Source: Strix aluco (lineage: Eukaryota; Chordata; Aves; Strigiformes; Strigidae). Taken from it: a stretch of DNA of 64,000 nucleotides. A program made the translations under genes and the position numbers. Position 1 is the stretch's first letter. Every line of letters begins with the position of its first letter. This document shows positions 12,401-24,400 of the stretch, piece by piece. The DNA lies in contig NC_133948.1 of assembly GCF_031877795.1 (NCBI RefSeq), forward strand, positions 12,632,948 to 12,696,947, read 5' to 3'. The notes under the pieces are model-generated. The model had not been told where the DNA came from, searched no databases, and was given only the letters and a program-made list of their open reading frames with translations.

Positions 12401-15400
12401 TAATTACTTTTTGACTGCTTGTATGCCCTATAGAGGTTTAATTGGAGATCATCTTGTTTGCTACCTGTCTTAAGCTAATCTGTTCTTTAGTGCTGATGTA
12501 CCTTGTTGTAAAGCCGCTGTATTTCAGTGGTAGATGAAGTGATCCTGATGTCTGTCTTTGTTGGCCCAAGTATCTGTAATGCTTAATTGGGATAAAAGTC
12601 ATTATATGGCTGAAGGATTGTTGTCCTTTTGAGAACCTGCAGCATGGGGTTTTGTAATGAAATGCATGTAGGTTGGACACCTTGGTTTCATAATGGTTCT
12701 CTCTAAATTTCTGTAATGTACTACTTACAGAAAATGTGATTGTGACCTCAAGCCAATTCTGTGAAAAGTCAGTAAGCTCACAAGCTCACCATCTTTACAG
12801 GTGTGGCATAGCTTTGGCCCTCAACAAGCTCTCGCAGCATCTGGACAGTTCCCAGGTGAAGCCCCTCTTTCAGTTTTTTGTACCGGATGCTCTGAATGAT
12901 CGCAGTCCTGAAGTCAGGAAGTGCATGTTAGATGCAGCTCTCTCAACACTCAACACTCATGGCAAAGTAAGTCTGAATGTTTCTCTCTCTAGCAGTGGAA
13001 AAGATGGAAAGATCTGTGTTGGAGCCCACAGATTTTTTTTTTTATTTTTTATGTTTTTATTTCTTAGAGGTTGCTGTTACAAGTAACCCCTGAAAACTTT
13101 CATGTAGTAGAAATTTTTTTGTGTTCAGAGTCGTTCTGTTAGTAACTAAGTGTAGTTCTTCCCTGTCATTGCTATAAAAAAGAAATTGCCCTGAATCAAC
13201 TGGAGTTAAAATTATATAAAACTAGAGTAATGAAAGTAAAATCAGACCACAGATCTTTTAATCCTGGGAAGGTGAAAATTCCTTTTCAGGCCTCATGCAA
13301 AGCAAAACATGAAAGCTTGCTGATCGTTGGCTTAATTAAACTGGAACCAACTGGAGCCATTCAGAGAATTGAGGACCATCCTTCTCCTCACTGCCAGCCC
13401 TTCTCCAGCAGTGTTAGATGGGGGAGGCGTGCAGGGTGTAAATTTCTCAACTTCTGATTTCCTCATATGTGCCAGTCACCTCTTCTGGACAGCCCTCTGC
13501 ATTTCTGTTAAGCCCAAGACAATTGGAGTATTTTCATATTACTCATTCTTTCCTTCTGTTTCTTAGAAAAGCCATGAGAAGTTTGTTTTATCCTTCTGTT
13601 CTCCCTTTGCAAATGGAGCAAGCAAAAGAGCAGGCAGTAATGTTTAGGCTAACAGGCTTGCCCTAGTAGCTTCCATTGCTTCTGGTAGAACATCATGCTG
13701 GTAGGTTTGGGGGACCTAATTTTTAAGAGCTAACTTCTCTCTAGCAGGAAATATTTGTTGCCTGTTGGGATGGCACAAGATTTTATGTGATGTGACACAT
13801 TAAATGAACTGTAAATACAGTGTGATTGTTCAGTTTGTTGGCTCAGAGAAGAACAAACAAGTCCACTGAGCATAGCAAATCTCATTCTGAGTGGACTCTA
13901 GTGGCAAGTTCTGTGGTTTTGTTTTTCAGGACAATGTTAACTCTCTCTTGCCAGTGTTTGAAGAATTCCTGAAAAATGCTCCTAATGATGCCAGTTATGA
14001 TGCTGTCAGGCAAAGCGTGGTCATTCTGATGGGTTCACTGGCAAAACATCTGGACAAGAGTGATCCTAAAGTGAAACCAATTGTTGGCAAACTGATAGCA
14101 GCCTTGTCCACACCATCTCAGCAGGTAGGTGCCTTCTTGGAGGAGTTCTTGGGTTCTACGCAGAGGCAGGTTAACACTATGATACGTTTAGGGATGTCAG
14201 AGAGGTGAAAAATAGCTCTGGTGACAGAAAGCTGTTACTGGGCGTGCAAGTCTAGGGGGAGGTTATGTTGGCAATGAGTATTTTGTGAATCTGATAGCTG
14301 GTGGATTGTTTTACAGGTTCAGGAGTCAGTGGCAAGCTGTTTACCACCTCTGGTGCCTGCAATTAAGGAGGATGCAGGAGGAATGATACAGAAGCTAATG
14401 CAACTGCTTTTAGAGTCTGATAAGTATGCTGAGCGCAAAGGTGCGGCTTATGGGCTGGCAGGCCTGGTGAAAGGCCTTGGCATCCTCTCTCTCAAGCAGC
14501 AGGAGATGATGACCACACTGACTGATGCTATTCAGGACAAGAAGAACTTCCGTCGGCGTGAGGGTAAGAGGCAAAAGCTTTTCCCTCCAAATACTTAGTA
14601 TGCCTCTTGCATCTACTGCCATTGTGGTCAGATTGAATGATACCTGAAACCCTGTGCTTGGTTTGTCTACATTTATTTTACTAAAGTTTGCAGAGAAAGA
14701 AATGGGAAGTGTCTGTCATGAGGCCACTGACTGTGTGTAGTGTCCTAAAATTGCTCTGTTTGCATTGTGGTGGAAGAAGGGTTTCTGGTCCTAGACAATA
14801 CGTGTGCCCCCCCCTCCTGTCTTCCAAGGCAGCTGTTGCTAGTTGGGCTCCTGCTCCCTGTGAGACAGTACGTGTTCGCCTCCAGAGGGGCTCTCGCAGC
14901 CTGGTTGTTCCTTTTGCTGCTGGACATTTCCTGTCCTTATTTCTGCTTGCCTAAGCTCAGACTCAGAGGACTGTTACATGTTTTTAATTCTACTGGGCTT
15001 CTTGTCCTTTCTGACACCAGAAATCCCCACTGCAGCACTAGCACAAGTGCAGGAAGGCAAGAAACTTTCAGCTGTGAGATTCCAGTGCTTTTGGAGAAAT
15101 TCTACAGATATTTGGCAAATCTTGTCTTTTTCCATCCCCTTTAAATGAAGTTGTATTTTCTTCTGACTGTCCTTTTTCTTTCTTTAGGGGCTCTGTTTGC
15201 CTTCGAGATGCTCTGCAGCATGCTTGGAAAGCTCTTTGAGCCCTATGTGGTTCATGTGCTGCCTCATTTGCTGCTTTGTTTTGGAGATGGGAACCAGTAC
15301 GTGCGAGAGGTAAGATGCCTTAAATTTCTGAGGACATACAGTGTTAAGAGAAAACTGAAATGGAATGGGTATAAATACTGTTTGTAACTAGGCAAATGGA

Positions 15401-18400
15401 GAAGGTGACCTATCCCTTGAGATACCACTAATAACAATTTGATCTTCTTAATAGCTGAAAGCATCTTATTTCACTGGCCATTAATTGGGAGCTACTTGGC
15501 TAGCTGCATCATTGTGGTTAGACACTATTTTACATGAAGGCTTTGTTCCCATTGAGTCTCTGAAGAAGGAAGAAACACGCATTGTGACACAGCTTGTAAA
15601 TATTCTCTTCTCCTTGGAGGCTGCAGATGATTGTGCCAAAGCCGTGATGAGCAACTTGAGTACTCATGGAGTGAAGCTGGTTTTGCCATCACTTCTTGCA
15701 GCACTAGAAGAGGAATCTTGGAGAACTAAAGCTGGTATGGACCAATATCCAACTGATGTGACTGAGAGTAACCCACAGGTCCCTTCGCTGTCATGCCCCT
15801 TGTTTATTCCTTCATCCCTACAGATGGCCGAGATGTTTATTGTCTCATAAGGGGCTGTGCAACTTTTGAGATACAAATGAGTTCCCTGACACATTTGAGC
15901 AACTTTTTTCCCCCAGCAGATTCAAGGGACACTTTTTACCCCCTATCTTTCTGGAAGTACTCCAGAAGCTGGAAGTTTCCTCACCACCTTCTTTTCCTGG
16001 GTACAAAAAAAAGTGTTTAGTGTCTTTAAGTGGCACAAAGTGGCATAATGCATTTCAGCCATTTGGTGTGTTCTCTGACTAGTAGATTTGAGTTTGAGGT
16101 AAATGTGATCAACTTCTCGTATCTCCTCTTAATGCTGTGTATTGTTTTGTGGTTTGTCTTTTTTTTTTTCCTTTCTTTTTGTGTGCTTTATGCACAGGAT
16201 CAGTGGAACTGCTGGGGGCTATGGCGTACTGTGCTCCCAAACAGCTCTCTTCCTGCTTACCCAATATTGTGCCAAAACTTACTGAAGTGCTCACAGATTC
16301 TCATGTGAAGGTGCAGAATGCAGGTCAGCAAGCTCTCAGGCAGATTGGGTCTGTCATCAGGAATCCAGAGATCCTGGGTAAGAACTGTCTGCAATCTCTT
16401 ATGTCCTGATGTGACCATGGTTTATAATAACAAGGTTTATGTTCACAACATTTAGGATTAAATCCAAATGTCTACAGAAATGAAACTACTCCTAGAAGAG
16501 TATGACATGAAAGCTTAACAGCAGTTGTGGGCTTCAAGGCTTTTTGAATGCTCCTATCCATTTTGTCAGCTAATGTTCATAGGGTTTCCTCTGTCCCTAA
16601 GCTGTTAGTTCTGTAGAAGGATCTTAAACATCCCATGAGAGAACACCAGGTCACCTTGACATGTGTTTTTGTTTTGTGTACAAACAAAGTCTTTTCTCTC
16701 CTGTTTAAAAATGTTCAGCAATCGCTCCAGTTCTGTTGGATGCTCTCACTGACCCCTCCAGGAAGACCCAGAAGTGTCTGCAGACTCTACTGGATACCAA
16801 ATTTGTCCATTTCATTGATGCTCCGTCCTTAGCACTGATCATGCCAATTGTTCAGAGAGCTTTTCAAGATCGTTCCACAGACACCAGGAAGATGGCTGCC
16901 CAGATCATTGGGAACATGTACTCCCTCACTGATCAGAAGGTACAGTGCTACAAACTCTCTTAACTGTATGCTGTACTTACTGTTGGGAGATAAGAGAGCA
17001 AGCACTAGAATGAGTTTATTTGGTTGGGGGATTTTGCTGTTAAGGTAGACAAAGAAGCTGCATGGATTCTAATATTAAATGTATATAAATGAACAGATAA
17101 TGGCTGCAAAGACAGTGACAATTCTCAGGTGCTTAAGACTGACAGCTTTGTACTTTGGTCATCTAGTTATTACCAGATTTATCCCTGCAAAAAGGTCTTG
17201 TAATTTTTACCATATAAGAAATGCCTTAACAAACAAACAAGCAAAACCAGTACCAGTGAAACACAGATCAGCTGCTTACAAATGGATCCAGGGTTTGTTT
17301 GAAAAGCATTTGTAGAACCTCACTGTAGGCTAAAGAGCTGTGTTTAATTTTTGTGCTGGTAATCTCTACCTTTAAACCTTGTGTAAATGTTAAGAGTTGG
17401 GTTTTTCCTTAGATAGGAAGTGCTGGGTTGGAGTGAGCATTAAAAAGGTTTTGAGTGATCTGCATGGAACTAGTGTTGGTTTTTGGACTTGCAGAACAAT
17501 TCAGTGTGCTTATTTGCAGGACTGTGAAAGCAACTGATTAAGCTCGGAGGGTGTTAAGGATGATTGCTAATGTTATTAAAAAAGGGTCTGAAAATGTAGA
17601 AGTGAAAAAAAAAGTGAAAGTAAAAAAGTAAAGGGACTGAATGCCCTTTACATGAAGGTGACTTGTGTTTCTTTCTCATTTTAAATCCAGTTCTTACTCT
17701 TTGGGCTCTTTGTTTCAGGATCTGGCTCCTTACCTACCCAGTGTGACTCCTGGACTAAAGGCATCTCTGTTGGATCCTGTACCTGAAGTAAGTCTTTTGT
17801 ACAATTACAATTTGTCCTTCAGTGCATTAGGTTAGAGTTTGTCCTAATCTCCTGTAGATCTGTAATCAGTCTGACACATCTATCTTAGTAACTTTGGGTA
17901 TTTTGCGAATCTCTGTTTCTCTTGTCGGTTAGGTGCGTACAGTGTCTGCAAAGGCACTGGGAGCCATGGTGAAGGGTATGGGAGAATCGTGCTTTGAGGA
18001 TTTGTTGCCGTGGCTGATGGAGACGCTGACATACGAGCAGAGCTCAGTGGATCGATCTGGTGCTGCTCAAGGTAGGGACAACCGTGTCTGAATACTGAGC
18101 TCAGACTTTCTCCTATTAAATCAGATTAGTTGCTTGTTTCTTGTGTATATCAGCTCTGTTCCCTGCTTATTTTCTCCAGGTCTGGCTGAAGTTATGGCTG
18201 GTTTGGGGGTAGAAAAGCTGGAGAAACTTATGCCAGAGATTGTAGCTACTGCCAGTAAAGTGGATATTGCCCCGCATGTACGAGATGGTTATATCATGAT
18301 GTTCAACTACCTGCCAATTACTTTTGGAGACAAGTTCACTCCTTATGTTGGTCCCATCATTCCTTGTATCCTTAAGGTATGTAGCAGAGACCTGAAGAGT

Positions 18401-21400
18401 TTTATTTATTAGAGGATAAAAAGAAGCCTCCAGAGTATTTTAAGCATCATTTCCAGTAATTGTGGGATGTGCAGAGACTTGTCCAGCATGGCTGGACTAT
18501 TAAAAAAAAAAAAAAAAAAAGAAAAAAAATTGGAATTATAAATTATTTCTTCTTCCAAGTTATTTGCTTGTTGTCTTTTGTTTGTAGTCACTAGTAATTT
18601 CTTGAAATCACCTTTGTGCATTCACGACTCTATAGTTCATTTACTTTTCACAGCAGAGAGAGGAAACATGGTTTTGTTTTCCTACTGTTGGATTTGTATA
18701 TTGTGCTGAAAAACCCCAGCTTTCACAGACACCTTTCTGTCTCTGTTCAGGCACTGGCAGATGAGAATGAGTTTGTGCGGGACACTGCCCTGCGTGCTGG
18801 CCAGAGAATCATAAGTATGTATGCTGAGACTGCCATTGCACTTCTCCTGCCACAGCTTGAGGATGGCCTGTTCGATGACTTGTGGAGGATAAGGTAAGGG
18901 ATAACCATCTTATCCACAGACATTCCTCTTCCATGGTTGAAAAACTGGAGTGATTTAGACTCCACATTGCTCCTGAAGAAAATGCAGAGACCTCCTGGAA
19001 AGCAAAAGCAAGTGTCTCTCTTTGCTTGTTGATTTGAATATGATTCCTTATAGCACTGAGTCTGTAAAGCCCTGTCAGCTGTGGATCAGGTTTCCTGGTA
19101 CCTGCAAAGCATTCCTACTAGATTATTAATTCTGGTAGTGACTCTGAAATGCACTGCCAAGGCAGTTGATGTGGCAGTATGTAGTCCTCATATATTGTTT
19201 TTCATTTTTCAAAATGGTGAGTAAGTTATTGTTCTCCTGTGTATGGAAATGTGCAGTGGAGTGCTCACAGCTAATAGCAATTGCTCAAAAATTAGTTGTA
19301 CTAAAAGGCTTGTGTCATCTAAGTGCTGATGAGTGCACTTATTCCAGGTGACTGTTTTTTGGGTTGAGACAGATACTGGCAATGTCTTGTTCCTTTTTAG
19401 AGCCCAGGCTATTCCTTGAGTCATTGCTTTGATACGGGAATTCTCTCAGCCCCTTTCCAGTTTGGAATTCATTCCTTCCCTTTCTCTTTAGCAGGCTGCT
19501 TCTCAGTCATGTAGACAGACTGATCTTGCATATCGGCCCAAGCAGCATCTCAGTGCTGACCTAGCTCTTTGCCTTGCATTTTGCTCACATCTGTATTTAA
19601 CATACGGTCCTATTTGGACAGGTGCTGCCTGAAAACCCTGTTGCTTCTGTTGCCAGGTTTAGCTCAGTTCAACTCCTTGGAGATCTTCTATTCCATATCT
19701 CAGGAGTCACTGGAAAAATGACAACAGAAACTGCGTCAGAGGATGACAACTTTGGAACAGCCCAGTCTAACAAGGTAAAGCTGTTCTTGTCTGTTGAGCC
19801 TTTAGTTTTTTTCAAATTTTCCTTTTTTTCTTTTAAACCAGCATGGAAAGCATGCTGGAAAGACATACTGAATAATCACTTATTTTGTTCTTTTTGTAAG
19901 TTTCAGGAGTGGATAATACAATTTTGTGATATTTCTTTTCAGGCTATTATTAATGCTCTTGGTGTTGAGAGGAGGAACAGGGTGCTGGCAGGGCTGTACA
20001 TGGGCCGCTCTGACACCCAGCTGGTAGTGCGTCAAGCCTCCTTACATGTCTGGAAGATTGTAGTCTCAAACACTCCTCGCACACTGCGTGAAATTTTGCC
20101 AACCCTCTTTGGGCTTCTGCTGAAATTCTTGGCCAGTACTTGTGCAGATAAGCGAACGGTGAGAAATTGAGTAATGCCTTCCTGTTACTGCAGGTGATGT
20201 ATAAACTAATCCCTGAAGAACACAGGATAATTCTTTTCTATAAACCACTCCAAAGCTGTCATTAATGTCATTGTTCTGAGCATGAGTATGTCTGAGTTCT
20301 CTCTTTGCTGAAGGCAACTGTGATGACAGTAAAACTATTTTTCTATGGTTATTTATAATAGAGTGTTTCCGTTCCTACTACTCTGTCTATACTGTGAACA
20401 GTAGTTTATGGTCAAAAGTTAACATTCGCTCACAGTTCACCTTCTTAAGTTTTATAAAACAGGAAAACAGTTAACTAATCCATTTTTGAGGACAGGTTGC
20501 AGCACGGACATTAGGAGACCTTGTCCGAAAGTTAGGAGAGAAGATCCTTCCTGAAATCATTCCTATTCTGGAAGATGGACTGAGGTCAGACAAGAGTGAT
20601 GAGAGGCAAGGAGTCTGCATTGGGTTGAGTGAGATAATGAAATCTACCAGCAGGGATGCGGTAAGTTACATGTGGAAAGAGAAATCTGCAGTTTCCTAGA
20701 TATTTATGTTATGACACACGTATCACACTTGAGGCAGAATAATACAGCTAGTGCTGGGCTTGTTTTATGGACTGAATTCAGGGCTTATAACTAACATGAG
20801 TTGCTGTTCAGGCAAATGTATACATTTGTATCTGTTGGTAAATTTAAAACATTGCAAAGTTCTTACTTTTATGAGATATAATAATAGCAATCATCCACTA
20901 GGTAGCCTTAGAGCACTGCAGCTATTTGTGTTGATTAGTCCTGCTTTTCTTCCAATATATTTCAAGCAAACTGCAATTCAGTTTCAGTTGTGCAAATTCT
21001 GTATTCTTATCTACCTTACTGAGATGCATGTGTCTGTTGTGCTTTAGGCATTCTGTAATTTTATCTCTACATCTTTAGGTACTGCTTTTCTCTGAGTCCC
21101 TCGTTCCTACAGTGAGAAAAGCACTCTGTGACCCTCTAGAAGAAGTCCGAGAGGCTGCAGCTAAAACATTTGAACAGTTGCACTCAACGATTGGACATCA
21201 AGCTCTTGAAGATATCCTGCCGTTTTTGCTGAAGCAGCTGGTAAGCATTGCTCACTCAACATTAGTCAACAACTTGATTAGTGATGTTGTGGGACAGGTT
21301 TTGAATAATTAGCTTAAAGGAGAAGCAGGATTGTAGTGGCAGACATTCCAGGGAATGGCAGCTCTGTTTTGTCTCCTCCATGGAGTCATCCTAGCCGTTG

Positions 21401-24400
21401 GTGGGGAGGGTCTTGTGGCTGAAGCGTAGGCCTGAGAATTACTACATCAGGCTCTGCTAGAGAATTGCTGTCACCTGCTTAAGTTGCTTGGCCACCATGC
21501 CTGATATGAAAAATCTTTCTGATGTGACAGAAGAGCTTGGTTTGGGTTTTTGCTGTATAATATGAGAGCATTTTGGGATAGAAGGACTTGTGTGTTCGTT
21601 ATATGATCACATGGTAAATTGTCACTTGAAATAGGGTTTAGCTTGGTGTGTCACAAATCATCTCTTAGGTTTGTAACTTTATCTTTCCCTGTAGGATAAT
21701 GAAGAGACATCTGACTTTGCTGTGGATGGTCTTAAACAAGTTATGGCTGTCAAGAGCCGTGTGGTGCTGCCTTATTTGGTGCCAAAGGTACAATTGGAAA
21801 CAAATTTTTAAACTTCAAAACTGTTTTTTCCTCTGCTTGCTGCCAGTTTTCTTTGGACTGATATGCCAAAAGGAAGAGCATAGTTTGAAATTTTCTTCTG
21901 ATTTTATGCTCAAAACATTGTCATTTGGGTTGTGATGCATTTAAACTTAGAAATTTTTCATATTGTAGATGAAGTGAGATTCCTTCTGAAAAAACTTTGC
22001 CTCGTTTTTTTGGGTTTTTTTAGCTGACTACTCCCCCTGTGAACACCCGTGTGCTAGCTTTCCTCTCATCAGTGGCAGGGGATGCTCTGACTCGGCACTT
22101 GAGTGTCATCCTGCCTGCTATGATGTCTGCGCTGAAAGAGAAGCTGGGGACCAGTGAAGAGCAATTGGCAAGTAGCACAGCTCAGCTCTTTGTTATGACA
22201 GGTTGCCTGAAGATAGAGCTTCGGGTTTACTTCCCAGCACAGAATCTGTGTTCTCTAGATTCACAGATTGCATGTTTTAATTCAGTCCATTAGCTTCTTC
22301 AGGATGAGTCTTTTTGCCTGGTGGCATATTGTGAGTCGAAAAACATATGCTTTCCAAATCTATTTGTATCCATATAAAAGTCTCTTTGGCCTGCAACAAG
22401 ATACAATTCTCAGTTTACTTCTTCTTGGAGAACTGCCAGAGTGTCTAGTTAACTTTGTATTTATTCTTGGTATAGAAGACTGAGAGGTTAAAGGGCTGAA
22501 GGGAGGAAATCTCCTATTTTGCATGCAGCACTCCTGTACTGCTTTCTGAAACATCTGGTATTTGGGCTCCAGAGAATATCCTGGAGTTGTGATTGCTGAT
22601 AGACATGTACATAAGTTAGTGAATTAGGAATGTTAGTGATAGAGTCCTGTTGGCTGTCTGCTGTAGATGCCCATTAGCTCAGCTTCTAGCCCCAAGTCTG
22701 CCTGGAGATCTCTAATGTACCCACAGATGTGCTTTTAATTAGTATTATGACACAGAGCATTAAACTATCTAAATAAAAAAAATGTTATCTGACAAGACCC
22801 ACAGTCTCTGATGGGTAAGATGGGGGAGACTGAGCTACTCTAATTTTTGTAAATTAGCCCTTCTGCAGCTGAAGAGTGACCCATGCAGCAATCAGTTCAG
22901 CAGAGTTTGGTCAGTTGTTAAATTTTGAGAGTTGGTTATATACCTATCTCTGCTCCAGGATTGAATCGAGCCTTTGATGGTGATATGACCAGCTCTTTAA
23001 TGAGAAACAATTAGCAAGTGGAACATGTTGTAGTATTTGTCTAAGAGATAATGCTGTGGATAACATGGAAAAACCTGGGGCTAAATCTGGCTTTGTTCTA
23101 TTTGAGAGTTAACATAAAGTTAATTTGGACTCTTTAGGAGATGGCAAACTGCCAGTCTGTAATCCTGTCTGTGGAAGATGACGCTGGACAAAGAATTATA
23201 ACTGAAGATTTACTAGAAGCTACTCGCAGCCCTGAGCTGGGAATGAGACAGGCAGCAGCTGTCATTCTGAATATCTACTGCTCCAAGACAAAAGCAGACT
23301 ATACTGGTCATCTCAAGAGCCTGGTTTCAGGCTTGATACGTCTATTTAATGATACCAACCCTGTAGTTCTGAATGAAAGCTGGGATGCACTTAATTCCAT
23401 CACCAAGGTGAGAGGCAGCTTAAAAAGGTTCCAGTGGTAATGAGAAAATAGAGATAGCTGGTAAAATACTGCCTAAATTGAACCTTCTGTTCTGATTGTA
23501 AACTACATTTACATTTGCAAATGCTGCAAAGATTTGAGAGTTGCAAGTTGAGATTGACTTCAGCTTTGTGAGTGAGGAGGCAGGCAACAGGTGTCTTCTT
23601 TTGACACACCTGTGAATTCACAGAGAGTAACTGGTTGCCATGTTGCCTCATCTTTGTCTTACCCCTCTCTCCTGCAGAAATTAGATGCTGGGAACCAGCT
23701 TGCTCTTATTGAGGATCTGCACAAGGATATCCGGATCGTAGGGAACGAGGCCAAAGGCGAGCACGTGCCAGGATTCTGTATTCCTAAGAAGGTAAAGGAT
23801 CAGGATGAGTGTGGATTCGTCACAGCCACAATACCCCACCTTTTGGGGGAACTGATTGATAGGACTTTACAGCAATTACAAGCAGTGACTGTTTGGGCAT
23901 TCCAAACCTGTACGTTGGAGAGACTTTTTGTAGGTTACTGCTTCTCTTGAGTTACCCTACAGAAGACTCCTCTTGTAACAAGATCTTTGACAATTCTGTT
24001 ATGCATGTAAGTCATGGTCGCTGGCTGCTTTTTGTGGGGGAGTAATGCTGGACTTCTGTGCCAAATTTCTCTGGTTTAAAAATTCCCTGAGCTGCCACCA
24101 CTTTTCTCATAGCAACTGGCTTAGTAAGGCATAGATGCATGAAATCAAACCAAATAAAAGTAGCTCTGTAAATGTGGAAGCAGGCAGCTGAAGGTCAACA
24201 GGAAATTGAGAGAAACTCTCCAAGTTTGTGCATCTGGTGTATAATGGGAGCAAAAATAAGATACATATTTTTTGCGTCTTAGCTTCTAAGCTTTCTTATC
24301 CAATTCTCATGACAGGGAGTGACTTCCATACTCCTGGTGCTGCGGGAAGGTGTTTTAACTGGTAATCCAGAGCAGAAGGAGGAGGCAGCAAAGGCCTTAG

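Larger units (their letters stand above)
438..12966 (+). other. GCN1: GCN1 local exons 1-17: N-terminal-half HEAT region
   Basis: These exons encode roughly human residues 508-1290, an all-helical HEAT array that in GCN1 wraps around the collided ribosomes. The first exon reads [12 protein letters not shown], with acceptor CAG at 435-437 and donor GTAAAT at 531. It begins with two bases of a split codon, so another exon must precede it. Exons 7 and 8 carry a lysine/glutamate-rich stretch ([19 protein letters not shown]) that looks like a long charged helix rather than a HEAT repeat. The longest intron of the block, 6489-9184, holds a small CR1 fragment. The domain boundary is inferred from position, not measured. 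Confidence 0.9.
17719..23791 (+). other. GCN1: GCN1 local exons 24-35: central to C-terminal HEAT array
   Basis: Twelve exons encode regular HEAT repeats with very high similarity to mammalian GCN1, for example [20 protein letters not shown] in exon 25 and [18 protein letters not shown] in exon 26. Two introns here are unusual. The one after exon 28 (19775-19942) is 168 bases and open in frame. The one after exon 33 (22168-23137) starts with GC instead of GT. Exon 35 ends in [10 protein letters not shown], and the next exon begins the GCN2-binding region. Confidence 0.9.

Noticed and set aside
15485-15619. Open reading frame extending upstream of GCN1 exon 21
   Set aside because: The join at 15620 restores the expected [11 protein letters not shown] sequence with the previous exon. 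The upstream extension is intron that happens to be open.
20194-20282. Possible C/D box snoRNA in a GCN1 intron (GTGATGT and a CTGA about 80 bases later)
   Set aside because: The C box has a mismatch, the terminal stem is at most three offset base pairs, and such word pairs are common by chance.
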